A program made the position numbers and the translations under genes. A model generated the notes under the pieces. It was not told the DNA's origin, ran no database searches, and saw nothing but the letters and a program-made list of their open reading frames with translations. A DNA stretch of 17,671 nt from an uncultured Chryseolinea sp. GTDB taxonomy: Bacteria; Bacteroidota; Bacteroidia; Cytophagales; Cyclobacteriaceae. Positions 1-7,638 of the stretch are shown in pieces (the first letter of the stretch is position 1; each line of letters opens with the position of its first letter). Where the stretch lies: positions 1 to 17,671 of the forward strand of contig CAMLER010000019.1 in assembly GCA_946478915.1 (NCBI GenBank). Direction: 5' to 3'.

Positions 1-386
1 TCCACAACTGCCGAGGCGCGCTCTACTGATGTGCCCATACCATACTTATTATTCTCGCAAACCCACAGGACCCGCAGCCCCCACGCCTTGGACAGATTCA
101 AGGCTTCGTGGAAATAACCGATATTCGTCGCGCCATCCCCGAACATGCTGCCGTAATCCATCAACGCGAGCCGCTGGAATGTCTCCTGGCCATCCAGAAT
201 GTCTTTTTCGGTTACAATGGCCTCGCCGGACTCGCCAACAAAATCTGGTATAGGAGGAGCTTCATAGTAAGTTTCATATCCGATGAGTCCCACACCTGTT
301 ATACTTACCATGAAGATGAAGGTGAGTGGAATCCACCACTTTTTTGGATTCATTAGGAAATGAATAAAGCCCTTTCTTGGTTCCAT
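1..386 (-). CDS. norB: Nitric oxide reductase (quinol type) N-terminus, in-frame with a PDH E1-alpha-like segment; partial
   Basis: The frame is open from the ATG at 384-386 to the window edge (128 complete codons, first at 3-5). Residues 1-86 look like the start of a quinol-dependent nitric oxide reductase (NorB/NorZ), which reduces NO to N2O in the cytoplasmic membrane. A membrane helix spans about 18-38, followed by ETYYEAPPIP and the conserved block GQETFQRLALMDYGSMFGDG (about 66-85). In the family this block should continue into a HGAYLGPD-like stretch. Instead, from about residue 82, the frame reads as pyruvate dehydrogenase E1-alpha: GDGATNIGYFHEALN and then ENNKYGMGTSVERASA. The two families share FGDGA, and the join falls there. 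A chimeric assembly at the contig end is the likeliest explanation; a true fusion is unlikely. The upstream Fnr-type site fits a denitrification gene, so the NOR half is probably native. Confidence 0.75.
   Translation of the reverse strand, partial: MEPRKGFIHFLMNPKKWWIPLTFIFMVSITGVGLIGYETYYEAPPIPDFVGESGEAIVTEKDILDGQETFQRLALMDYGSMFGDGATNIGYFHEALNLSKAWGLRVLWVCENNKYGMGTSVERASAVV
3..143 (-). other. PDH E1-alpha-like segment joined to norB (suspected chimera)
   Basis: The last 47 codons read as the thiamine-diphosphate-binding part of a pyruvate (or branched-chain) dehydrogenase E1 alpha subunit. The GDG-A-TN and ENNKYGMGT signatures of that family are both visible. None of it resembles a NOR. 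G+C is about 54% for bases 1-130 against about 48% for the NOR half, a small shift that would agree with foreign DNA but proves little over so short a span. The likely join is at 129-145, inside codons for FGDGA that both families share. Confidence 0.7.
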
Positions 387-436
387 AGAATTAGGTTTAT
401 GGCAATCAAAATAAGGTGAATGGATACTGGCTCCTA

Positions 437-448
437 TGATTCAGATCA
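437..448 (-). promoter_or_regulatory. Fnr/DNR-type operator and -7 box upstream of norB
   Basis: TGATtcagATCA is a perfect TGAT-N4-ATCA dyad centred at 442.5. On the minus strand the sequence TATTTTG (407-413) resembles a Bacteroidota -7 box and lies 32.5 bp from the operator centre. This predicts a start of transcription near 401 with the operator at about -41.5 and a leader of about 15 nt. Read on the gene strand, the operator (TGATCTGAATCA) is identical to the opposite-strand reading of the site before the nos operon. Confidence 0.7.
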
Positions 449-586
449 CAAGGGAACAGAATTTCGAGTGGCAGGCTGACGAACTAAGAATGGTTACTTA
501 TACCTTATTCCCTATTCGTATCCCTCTTATTTACCAATTCACAAAGCAGGGTCATAAATGACAGCTAAACAGCTATCCGGTGGAGT

Positions 587-952
587 TCAATAAGTCAATC
601 CCATTCTATGCTGAAAGATCCCCGCGATAGAATCCGCGCGCATTTTTACCTCCTCCGCTTTTTCACCCTTAAAAAATTCGTCTACGGTTTCTTTAAACAG
701 TTGAAGCCAGCGTGCAAAATGGTCTCTGGTTATCGCGAGATGCACATGTTTCTCGAATGGATTGCCTCGATAGGATTGATCACCCAGCAGCATTGAAGAC
801 CAGAAGTTATACATTATCGGCAAATGGTGCGGCCAGTTAAGGCCCGCGAAAACGGGTCCTAGTAAATCATCGACTTTCACTTTTTCGTAAAAGTTATCGA
901 CAAGGATCTGAATGTCGTGTCTGTTAGCTATGTCTCGCGCTGCGGATGTCAT
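587..952 (-). CDS. Group III truncated haemoglobin
   Basis: This 121-residue protein has the 2-on-2 truncated globin size and the group III pattern: an N-terminal helix containing FYEKV (21-25), PVF at 33-35, an NFWSSML helix (49-55), and GNPFEKHVHL with the proximal haem-ligand histidine at H69 or H71, followed by HFARWLQLF (78-86). Group III globins bind O2 and NO; the best studied is the Campylobacter Ctb. Here the gene lies 70 bp downstream of nosY and 200 bp upstream of norB, all on the same strand, so a role in buffering or sensing NO during denitrification is a reasonable inference. No Fnr-type dyad was found directly in front of it, so it may depend on readthrough from the nos genes or on its own weak promoter. 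Confidence 0.85.
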   Translation of the reverse strand: MTSAARDIANRHDIQILVDNFYEKVKVDDLLGPVFAGLNWPHHLPIMYNFWSSMLLGDQSYRGNPFEKHVHLAITRDHFARWLQLFKETVDEFFKGEKAEEVKMRADSIAGIFQHRMGLTY

Positions 953-1022
953 TTCAAAAAATATTCAATGTGGTAACGGTATCCAAAGGAATTTAATTCA
1001 TGGTTAAATAGCTGTTTAAGAA

Positions 1023-1790
1023 TCAAAGATCCTTTCTTGAAAAAATCCTCATCCCCGTAAACAGCGGAATTATAATCCACAGCACGAGGACTCCGACAGA
1101 AAAAGCAGTCCCGGCCACGCCACCAAAAAAATTTTGATAGAAGGCGCCGGTGTATCCCATTAAGGCTGAGATATCAAGTTTCAGAAGCATCATGATCCGC
1201 GCCAGGTCTATAGGATTAAGCGCGATCAGCCCTATCGTTACTTTTTCAAGCGGATAATCGCCAAAGGTGTAAATGACCCAAAGCAGCAGTCCATCGTAAA
1301 TCAGCGAGAAATAAAACCAGAATAGGAGTGTAACACCAATAGCACGCGCCTTATCTCTTGTGAGAACAGATGCAAGAAATGCAAGAGATACAAATACCAT
1401 AGTCAACATTAATCCTGCATAAATAAGCGTCACGCTTGCGCCAGACGCACCGTAAATCAAGATGGGCACACCTACACCGATGAGGTAAGCAATGCAAAGT
1501 GAAAGGGACGTCGAGAGGTATTCACTTAAAAATATAACTCTGCGGTTTACCGGTTGCGCAAGCATCAGTTCAATGAATTCATACGAGTTATAAAAGTGTA
1601 TCGTAGTAAAAACAATGCTTACAAGCGGGACCACCATCAGAACAATATTCATAAGGCTCATGATAACCTTGCCGGTGTCAGTATCGAGCTGAAACATGGC
1701 AAAGCTAGAAGCCAGCAAGAAAATCGTATAAAGAAGGATGAACCGCGTGCGCAGTATATCGTAAAAAATATATTTGACTATCCGCGACAT
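1023..1790 (-). CDS. nosY: NosY, permease subunit of the nos maturation ABC transporter
   Basis: This 255-residue protein is almost entirely hydrophobic, with about six membrane helices and a short cytoplasmic C-terminus ending FSRKDL. It fits the ABC-2 type permease NosY, which with NosF (ATPase) and NosD (periplasmic beta-helix) makes the transporter needed to assemble the CuZ centre of N2O reductase. The motif QPVNRRVIFLSEYLS near residue 80 is the coupling region typical of ABC-2 permeases. Its ATG overlaps the nosF stop codon (TAATG at 1788-1792), so the two are likely translationally coupled. It is the last gene of the nos cluster; the truncated globin follows after 70 bp. Confidence 0.9.
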   Translation of the reverse strand: MSRIVKYIFYDILRTRFILLYTIFLLASSFAMFQLDTDTGKVIMSLMNIVLMVVPLVSIVFTTIHFYNSYEFIELMLAQPVNRRVIFLSEYLSTSLSLCIAYLIGVGVPILIYGASGASVTLIYAGLMLTMVFVSLAFLASVLTRDKARAIGVTLLFWFYFSLIYDGLLLWVIYTFGDYPLEKVTIGLIALNPIDLARIMMLLKLDISALMGYTGAFYQNFFGGVAGTAFSVGVLVLWIIIPLFTGMRIFSRKDL

Positions 1791-2518
1791 TATTCCTGAA
1801 GGTTGTGTTGTAGGGAGTTTTGATTGATATATACCGCTATTGCTTTCCCCAAACGTTCTTCCTGTGTCTCTTCTTTCAACGCAGCGATCGTGTTGTTGTA
1901 TTGGATCTTACCCTCAAACAGATATACAATATCACCCGATAATTCATCGAGGTCACTAAGGATATGAGAAGAAATCACAAACAATTTACCCTGGGATTTT
2001 TCGCGAAGGATCTTGTCCTTTAAGATCTCCACAGAAACGGGGTCCAGCCCGGCGGTCGGCTCGTCAAGGATCATGATAGGAGCATGGAACAAAAACGCCA
2101 GCGCTGCGCTTACTTTTTGCCGTGTTCCCCCTGACAAAGCGTGCATGCGCTTATCGAACATTTTTGAAAGCTGAAACTCTTGTATAAGCTCTTCATCAAA
2201 ATTTTTTTCACCTGCACGGATGTTTTTCATCATGTCGAAGAGCTGCCCAATACGCATATTATCAGGATACCTTCCGATCTGCGGCATGTATCCAATTTTG
2301 TTCCGATAGTGCCAGTGGTTTCTGATATTCTCCTTGTCAACAAAGATTTCGCCGGAGGTTGGGATTACCATACCCAGAATAGATTTGATCAAGGTGGTCT
2401 TCCCCGACCCATTAGGACCAATCATAGCGTACGACTTCCCTGCTTCGAATTTTAAATTGACTTGATCGAGCGCCTGCAGCCTTCCAAAATTCTTACTAAC
2501 CTGCCTGAGTTCGATCAT
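1790..2518 (-). CDS. nosF: NosF, ATPase subunit of the nos maturation ABC transporter
   Basis: This is a 242-residue ABC ATPase. It has Walker A GPNGSGKT (34-41), the Q-loop at Q80, the signature LSGG (128-131), Walker B MILDEPTAGLD (about 149-159) and a switch histidine in ISSHILSD. By position it is NosF, which energises the NosDFY complex feeding sulfur or copper-centre assembly of NosZ in the periplasm. The start at 2518 lies 23 bp inside the end of nosD, and the end overlaps the nosY start by 1 bp, which is typical of a tightly coupled operon. The length fits a stand-alone ABC-2 type exporter ATPase. Confidence 0.92.
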   Translation of the reverse strand: MIELRQVSKNFGRLQALDQVNLKFEAGKSYAMIGPNGSGKTTLIKSILGMVIPTSGEIFVDKENIRNHWHYRNKIGYMPQIGRYPDNMRIGQLFDMMKNIRAGEKNFDEELIQEFQLSKMFDKRMHALSGGTRQKVSAALAFLFHAPIMILDEPTAGLDPVSVEILKDKILREKSQGKLFVISSHILSDLDELSGDIVYLFEGKIQYNNTIAALKEETQEERLGKAIAVYINQNSLQHNLQE

Positions 2519-3740
2519 AAGGTTTCATCGATGGTGAATTGTCTTTAAGATTTTCAGGTGTTACAACCGGAATGACCCGCTCTGCGCGATCCAATAACAG
2601 CACCAGAAAGCTTCTCCATAATAACACTGCTGAAGGAATTCGTTCTACGATCATAGCATAAAGATTGACCGGACGAAATGGAACGTCTCCAACACCGTCG
2701 TGATTTAGATCGTACCCCTGATACTTGTCCCAATAGTTTCCGTCCATTGTATTCAATACCATTGTTCCATTAGTGGCGACGTCGAACGTGTTCGTCGAAA
2801 AGTTATTTTGACTGAAAACATTTTCGTCACAGCTTGCCTGCAGCCGGATTGCATATCCGTTTTCGCGGAAATTGTTTTTGTTGAATAGCGTCCGGCTTAC
2901 CCCCTCTAGATGGATCCCAATGGTATTTTTAAGAAAGGTATTGTTGATAACCTCGCTGTCGCGGATATCTTTAAGAAGAAGTCCGTAAGCGGCACCACCC
3001 CAATTGTGCTCAAAGGTGTTGTTATACATTTTGACATTTTTCGTATACATGACTGCCACTCCTGCGCCATTGTTAACAAAAAAGTTGTTACGATACTCAT
3101 CGTTGTGTGAAAACATGAAATGAAGACCATAGCGAATATTTTTTTCGCTGCGATTGTTGGTAATGAACGAGTTGGTCACAAATTCAAAATAGATACCATC
3201 GCGATGACCTTCAATAACATTTTTGTCAATAACAATATTGTTGCATTTCCAAAGATGTATGCCGTTTCCAATTTCGTGTTCTCCGGTAGCAAATGATTGC
3301 AAATGATTGTTGGTAATCCACGAATCCGAAGAATTAGAAAAATGAATTCCGAAAAAGCTTTTGGATAAAATATTCCCTTCAAGTCGCACGCGCTTTGAAT
3401 CAGTTACTTTGATGGCGGCTATGTCGTCAATGCTACCCCTGCCCGTGTTAATTAGCTTAAGGCCGGAAATGACAACGTCATTGGCCTGAATTTTAATAAT
3501 CTCATGTTTATTTTCTCCATCAAATACTGGCAATCCCTCTCCTGATATTACAAGTTGTTTCGTGATGAGAATATTGCCTTCCTTATAATGGCCAGGTTTG
3601 ACTAAAATTGTATCACCGGGACTGGCTTTTGATATAGCCACTTTAAGTGACCGGATTTCTCCTTTTTGGTCTACAACTAAACTCTGAGAAAACAAAAAGG
3701 AGGGAAGTAGAAGTAAAGAAAAAAGAAGGCTCTTGCTCAT
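2496..3740 (-). CDS. nosD: NosD, periplasmic beta-helix copper-centre assembly protein
   Basis: This 414-residue exported protein has a signal peptide (KSLLFSLLLLPSFLFS then Q). A pectate-lyase-like right-handed beta-helix follows, with repeated N-N-x-F/I turns such as NNTFLKNTIGIHLEG and NFFVNNGAGVAV, and a GNYWDKYQGYDLNHDGVGD block near the C-terminus that is typical of NosD. The C-terminal region also holds a hydrophobic stretch (AVLLWRSFLVLLL). An upstream in-frame ATG at 3791 would give 17 more residues. The start at 3740 is preferred because it puts the signal peptide at the N-terminus and makes an ATGA overlap with the nosL stop (3737-3740). It works with NosF and NosY in NosZ maturation. 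Confidence 0.9.
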   Translation of the reverse strand: MSKSLLFSLLLLPSFLFSQSLVVDQKGEIRSLKVAISKASPGDTILVKPGHYKEGNILITKQLVISGEGLPVFDGENKHEIIKIQANDVVISGLKLINTGRGSIDDIAAIKVTDSKRVRLEGNILSKSFFGIHFSNSSDSWITNNHLQSFATGEHEIGNGIHLWKCNNIVIDKNVIEGHRDGIYFEFVTNSFITNNRSEKNIRYGLHFMFSHNDEYRNNFFVNNGAGVAVMYTKNVKMYNNTFEHNWGGAAYGLLLKDIRDSEVINNTFLKNTIGIHLEGVSRTLFNKNNFRENGYAIRLQASCDENVFSQNNFSTNTFDVATNGTMVLNTMDGNYWDKYQGYDLNHDGVGDVPFRPVNLYAMIVERIPSAVLLWRSFLVLLLDRAERVIPVVTPENLKDNSPSMKPYDRTQAG

Positions 3741-4171
3741 TTCTTGAATTGTGTCACCACCTCGCCCCATACCAGATAGATTCCATCCCATTCTTGCTTC
3801 ATTTTTTTCATGGTCTCTTCAGATTCGAATGCTGCAATCTGGCTGGCCATTGGACTTTTTATTTCGGTCGATTTCACAAAGAAGGCATCACCAACTGGGA
3901 TAAGTTTTCCCGGCTGCATAAAGTCAACCACCAGCTTGTGCTTGAATTGCTCCGAATTGTTTTCTGACGAATTATAGAAATTGAGCATGCAGTTGACGTC
4001 GTCGAATTTATAGACCTTACCTTTTTGGGTAACAAGCTCTGCACCAAACTTTTTGTCCATCAGGGTCATTTTACACGCATGGCAAGCGTCCGTTCCATAC
4101 GAGAGTGGTTCAGGTTCTGCATTACATGCGAGCAAAAGGGGAAAAAGGCATATTCCTATAAACTTCTTCAT
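3737..4171 (-). CDS. nosL: NosL, copper-binding lipoprotein
   Basis: This is a 144-residue lipoprotein with a lipobox LLAC (C16) after a short signal sequence. The NosL metal motif CHACKM follows (C30, C33, M35), then the family block FGAELV and KVYKFDDVNCM. NosL proteins bind Cu(I) and act as the copper chaperone for the NosZ centres. The ATGA at 4168-4171 overlaps the end of the upstream membrane gene, and a second ATGA (3737-3740) couples it to nosD. Length and motifs fit the family. Confidence 0.92.
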   Translation of the reverse strand: MKKFIGICLFPLLLACNAEPEPLSYGTDACHACKMTLMDKKFGAELVTQKGKVYKFDDVNCMLNFYNSSENNSEQFKHKLVVDFMQPGKLIPVGDAFFVKSTEIKSPMASQIAAFESEETMKKMKQEWDGIYLVWGEVVTQFKK

Positions 4172-4749
4172 GTCTTTTTTCTGGAGAGGTAAAGTTCGTA
4201 AATGAGAACCAGTATTACCAATACTCCGGAGACCACAAAGATCCAGCCCCCAACATCAGGTCCGGAGAACGCTGTAAAATTTAATAATTGTTTCGTCCCT
4301 ATCACGGGCGGTTGATAAGCCATGCCCGGTACTACTATTGCTGCAGTAGGGTCAAGGTTATGTCCATAGTCGTAACCCCAAAGGTAGAAATCTACGAGGG
4401 CGGCAATTCCGCAGGTGACTAGCAGAACTATGTATGACACTAATAGGAATCGACGGTTAACGATGCTTACCAATAGGCCAAATGCAATCACAAACCCCAC
4501 GATATAGATCATATAACCAAATTCAGGGAACATGCTGACCTCGATGTGGCGCATTCCGATATAATGATTCAGAGCACTAATGATTTTTACATCGCCGGTG
4601 ATATTATCAATCCAGATTTTCATTTCCAATCCTTCCGGGTATTGAGGAGCCCACATTAAGATCCGCCATAGCGGAACAAAATATGCTGCCAAGAGCATCA
4701 AGGCGGAAACTGCAATAACAATTCTGGATATCAACGTTAGTTTTTTCAT
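4168..4749 (-). CDS. NosB-like membrane protein of clade II nos cluster
   Basis: This 193-residue protein has four predicted membrane helices (about 8-30, 78-97, 102-125, 166-188). Between helices 1 and 2 a loop of roughly 45 residues carries APQYPEGL (34-41) and LNHYIGM (60-66). Another soluble loop holds GHNLDPTAAI (129-138) and a run leading to GPDVGGW. The position between nosZ and nosL matches the membrane protein often called NosB in clade II nos clusters. Its biochemical role is not established, so assignment by position and motif is tentative. It starts only 18 nt after a terminator hairpin that follows nosZ, which suggests lower expression than nosZ. It overlaps nosL by ATGA. Confidence 0.75.
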   Translation of the reverse strand: MKKLTLISRIVIAVSALMLLAAYFVPLWRILMWAPQYPEGLEMKIWIDNITGDVKIISALNHYIGMRHIEVSMFPEFGYMIYIVGFVIAFGLLVSIVNRRFLLVSYIVLLVTCGIAALVDFYLWGYDYGHNLDPTAAIVVPGMAYQPPVIGTKQLLNFTAFSGPDVGGWIFVVSGVLVILVLIYELYLSRKKT

Positions 4750-4760
4750 AGTAGTGCTGT

Positions 4761-4797
4761 AAAAAATCTCACTCCAACCATAGGAGGTTGGAGTGAG
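4761..4797 (-). terminator. Intrinsic terminator hairpin between nosZ and the NosB-like gene
   Basis: CTCACTCCAACC (4768-4779) and GGTTGGAGTGAG (4786-4797) form a perfect 12-bp stem with a 6-nt loop. On the minus strand the hairpin is followed by GATTTTTT, the U-tract of a rho-independent terminator. It lies 71 bp after the nosZ stop, inside the nos cluster and only 18 nt before the next start codon. No room remains for a promoter after it, so partial readthrough must feed the nosL-D-F-Y genes. Confidence 0.85.
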
Positions 4798-4871
4798 TTC
4801 ATTTAACTAGACCTGTCACTAGTTGTTCCTATTCGCAAGGTGTTGACCACGTGATCCACCATGACTTATCG

Positions 4872-6848
4872 TTAGTTCCCTGCGCCTTCCGGCGTTTCAA
4901 TCTTTCCGGTCGAAAACTTCAGGGGGGTCTTAGTTCCTGCTGCGGAAATTCTGATGTAGCCGGACATCTCCTGATGTAGCGCTGAACAGAAATCAGTGCA
5001 GTAGAAAGGATACACACCGGCCGACTGGGGTTTCCAATGCAATGTTTGCGTCTCTCCCGGCATAATCAATATCTCGGCATTGTTAGCGCCTTTGATAGCA
5101 AATCCATGAGGTACATCCCAGTCTTGTTCGAGATTGGTAACGTGGAAGTATACATCCTCACCAACATTCACACCTTCGATATTATCCGGTGTAAGGTGAG
5201 ATCGGATTGCTGTCATATAAACATGCACCTCCTTGCCCTTTCGCTCAACACGTGCCTGACCTTCTCCTTTTGCGGCATAAGGATGTTCATTTTCTTCGAT
5301 CTTATAGAATTTTACTGAATTGTCCTGAACCATGCTTGCGGTTATAGCTTCTGCATAGTGAGGCTCTCCAACTGTTGGAAAATCCAGCAGCAATCTCATT
5401 TTATCACCCGATATGTCGTAGAGTTGGGCAGACTGTGCTAACTCGGGCCCTGTTGGCAAATATCGATCTTTGGTGATTTTATTGTAGGCGATCATATATT
5501 TTCCATAAGGCTTGGCTGTTGGTCCTCCCATTACACTTAAGTGACCAATGGAATAGTAGGTCGGAACTCTATCCAGAATTTCCAAACTCTTCACATTCCA
5601 TTTCACAATTTCAGAGGACACGAACATCGAGGTGTAGGCATTGCCTTTTTCGTCGAACTCAGTGTGCAATGGACCCAGACCTGGTTTCTGAACTTCGCCA
5701 TGAAGGGCTGATTCATATTTGATAACAGGTATACCGCTGAAATCACCTTCGAAATCTTTGTTAGCGATAGCGGTCTGTATTTTTGAGAATGAAAATACAG
5801 GCATAGTTGCTGCGAGTTTTCCACTGCCTACAATATATTCACCGGTAGGATCCACATCCGTTCCGTGGGGTGATTTTGGGCAGGGAATAAAATATGCGAT
5901 GTCCGGAAACTCTGAGATATCTAGCACTTTGACTTCATTTCTCATCGTCGACGTTGCAGAATGTGTTTTCTCATTATATAAATTGTGAGCATAGTTTGCT
6001 CTTTCGACGCGCCCCTTTCCTTGTGCAATGTATTCTTCGGCTTTCTTCCAATTTACTGCCATGATAAAGTCCTTGTCTTTTTGGGAAGCATTAACTTCCA
6101 ATAAAGTGTAGGCCTGTTCCGTGTTGTAAGTCGAAAAGAAAAACCAGCCGTGTGAAGGACCTTTACCCCCGCGGCTCAGGTCGAAGTTAAAGCCCGGTGT
6201 TCTCAATTGAAATGCTATCGACATATGACCATCGGCTGAGTCAACTTTTATAAAACTGATGGAACCTTTAAAGTTTTCTTTATATGAACTGATTGGAACA
6301 TCCTTTCCACCCATGGGTATACTGAACCGTGTTCCGGCAATAACGTATTCTGTGTTCTCAGTAATAAAAGGTGAAGAGTGATTTCCGCCACTATTGGGGA
6401 TTTCCAGTATCTCTTCCGTTCTAAACGTTTTCAAGCTTACGCGCGCGACTCGGGGTGTATTATTGCCATTAGCGAATACCCAGCGGCCGTCATGCACGCC
6501 TTTGGTTGTGGAAATAGCAACGTGATGTAAATCATCCCAAGGCACAAAGCCCGTTGAAGTATTCAGCATCGGTTTCGTTTCTTCGCTATATCCATAACCG
6601 TTCTCGGGGAAAACTGAGAATACTGGAAGAATCTTAATCAGTCTGCCGGAGGGAACGCCATATACACTCAGTTGTCCGTTAAATCCACCAGAGACTATAT
6701 TGTAAAATTCGTCATACTTACCTGGGGCAACATACACGCGCGAGGCTGCATCGCCAATGGCCGCGCTCTCAGGAGCCTGAGGTTTACACGCAAAGAGAAA
6801 GCAACCGGCCACCAAGGCCGTCATTACTTGAATCAAATTATTTTTCAT
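4872..6848 (-). CDS. nosZ: Nitrous oxide reductase, clade II, lipoprotein type
   Basis: NosZ reduces N2O to N2 in the periplasm or at the outer face of the membrane. The 658-residue product has a Sec-type signal with a possible lipobox LFAC (C21), not the twin-arginine signal of clade I enzymes. A seven-bladed propeller supplies the seven CuZ histidines: H108, H109, H156, H328, H395, H436 and H497. A C-terminal cupredoxin domain carries the CuA ligands: H581 (DVPHG), then C617 and C621 in YCTDFC, H625 and M628. All copper ligands are present, so the enzyme should be active. It is preceded by a cytochrome c gene 24 bp upstream, likely its electron donor, and followed by a terminator hairpin. 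No nosR is present in the window, as is usual for this clade. Confidence 0.96.
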   Translation of the reverse strand: MKNNLIQVMTALVAGCFLFACKPQAPESAAIGDAASRVYVAPGKYDEFYNIVSGGFNGQLSVYGVPSGRLIKILPVFSVFPENGYGYSEETKPMLNTSTGFVPWDDLHHVAISTTKGVHDGRWVFANGNNTPRVARVSLKTFRTEEILEIPNSGGNHSSPFITENTEYVIAGTRFSIPMGGKDVPISSYKENFKGSISFIKVDSADGHMSIAFQLRTPGFNFDLSRGGKGPSHGWFFFSTYNTEQAYTLLEVNASQKDKDFIMAVNWKKAEEYIAQGKGRVERANYAHNLYNEKTHSATSTMRNEVKVLDISEFPDIAYFIPCPKSPHGTDVDPTGEYIVGSGKLAATMPVFSFSKIQTAIANKDFEGDFSGIPVIKYESALHGEVQKPGLGPLHTEFDEKGNAYTSMFVSSEIVKWNVKSLEILDRVPTYYSIGHLSVMGGPTAKPYGKYMIAYNKITKDRYLPTGPELAQSAQLYDISGDKMRLLLDFPTVGEPHYAEAITASMVQDNSVKFYKIEENEHPYAAKGEGQARVERKGKEVHVYMTAIRSHLTPDNIEGVNVGEDVYFHVTNLEQDWDVPHGFAIKGANNAEILIMPGETQTLHWKPQSAGVYPFYCTDFCSALHQEMSGYIRISAAGTKTPLKFSTGKIETPEGAGN

Positions 6849-6872
6849 TATCTTTTATGTTAAGCAAGGAAA

Positions 6873-7370
6873 TTATTTTTCACCATCGTTTTGACGCATG
6901 TATTCAAGAATATCCCGTGCATCTCCGATAGAAACGTTTTGATTTGGCATACGCATCAAACACAACTCCAATAGTTTTCTTGCCTCGGGATCCTCGTCAA
7001 GCATTACGTCGACATTGGTTATCATATTCATGATCCATTCGGGCTTTCTGCGCGTCGTAATATCCTTCCAGCCTGGACCGACCACCCGTTGTTCATCCAA
7101 TCGATGGCAAGCCTGGCACTTCATTTCATAGATTGCTTTGCCCCGCGGAATGCGCTCTTGTTCCAGGGGAGTGTTTAATGTAACGGATGTAACCTGACCG
7201 ATACCCTTTCCCTCCTGAGCATTTTCGGCAACTGCGTTTTTACCGTCTCCTCCTCGTGCATCTTCATAGGCGTCCCCTTCGCTTTGTTGTTTCGGTCTAT
7301 CGGGGCCACAAGCCACAAGAAATCCAGTGACGGCCAAAATAATAACAATAATAGGAATATGATTTTTCAT
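6873..7370 (-). CDS. Monohaem cytochrome c lipoprotein, likely electron donor to NosZ
   Basis: This 165-residue protein has a signal peptide ending in a lipobox LVAC (C21). A low-complexity, Gly/Glu/Asp-rich linker (about 28-60) leads to one class I cytochrome c domain. Haem attachment is CQACH (C85, C88, H89), and M141 in MRMPNQ is the likely axial methionine. Small c-type cytochromes at the head of clade II nos operons are thought to pass electrons to the CuA site of NosZ. This one is the promoter-proximal gene, 24 bp before nosZ, and has a perfect Fnr-type operator upstream. The lipid anchor and flexible linker would let it reach membrane-bound NosZ. Confidence 0.88.
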   Translation of the reverse strand: MKNHIPIIVIILAVTGFLVACGPDRPKQQSEGDAYEDARGGDGKNAVAENAQEGKGIGQVTSVTLNTPLEQERIPRGKAIYEMKCQACHRLDEQRVVGPGWKDITTRRKPEWIMNMITNVDVMLDEDPEARKLLELCLMRMPNQNVSIGDARDILEYMRQNDGEK

Positions 7371-7638
7371 AGATTTTTGAGGTTATAAGTAATCGATTAT
7401 TGGTCTTTTTCAGATGCTAATGTATATCAGTGAGTCACCTTAGTATATGATCTGAATCATATTGTAAATAAAATCTTTCAAAAATTGTATACGCCTCACG
7501 CACGATTTCGTGTAGCGTCACCGTTGAACATGAACGAAGTGTGTTACTCGACATCAATTTAGTATGGAAATACTGCTCATTCAAAGAAATTGGGGATTTT
7601 TTTCAAATTAACGGAGTAAAACCTTCAAGAATATTTTG
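7371..7638. other. Intergenic region between hemN and the nos operon
   Basis: Apart from the nos promoter at its left side, nothing convincing was seen. A short dyad AGTAT-ggaa-ATACT (7561-7574) exists, but it has no T-tract and is too weak to call a terminator for hemN. No small reading frame with recognisable sequence was found. Confidence 0.5.
7417..7459 (-). promoter_or_regulatory. Fnr/DNR-type operator and -7 box of the cytochrome c-nosZ operon
   Basis: The operator TGATctgaATCA at 7448-7459 is centred at 7453.5. On the minus strand TACATTAG (7417-7424), one mismatch from TAnnTTTG, lies 33 bp away from that centre. This predicts transcription from about 7412, a 42-nt leader and the operator at -41.5. 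All twelve operator bases match those of the norB site read on the opposite strand. Confidence 0.75.

Noticed and set aside
551..575. Short palindromes GTCATAAATGAC and AGCTaaacAGCT downstream of the globin
   Set aside because: The stems are only 4-5 bp and there is no T-tract, so neither a terminator nor an operator can be supported.
3741..3791. Longer nosD start at 3791
   Set aside because: The extra 17 residues overlap the nosL coding end and put a polar stretch before the signal peptide. The ATGA-coupled start at 3740 fits better.
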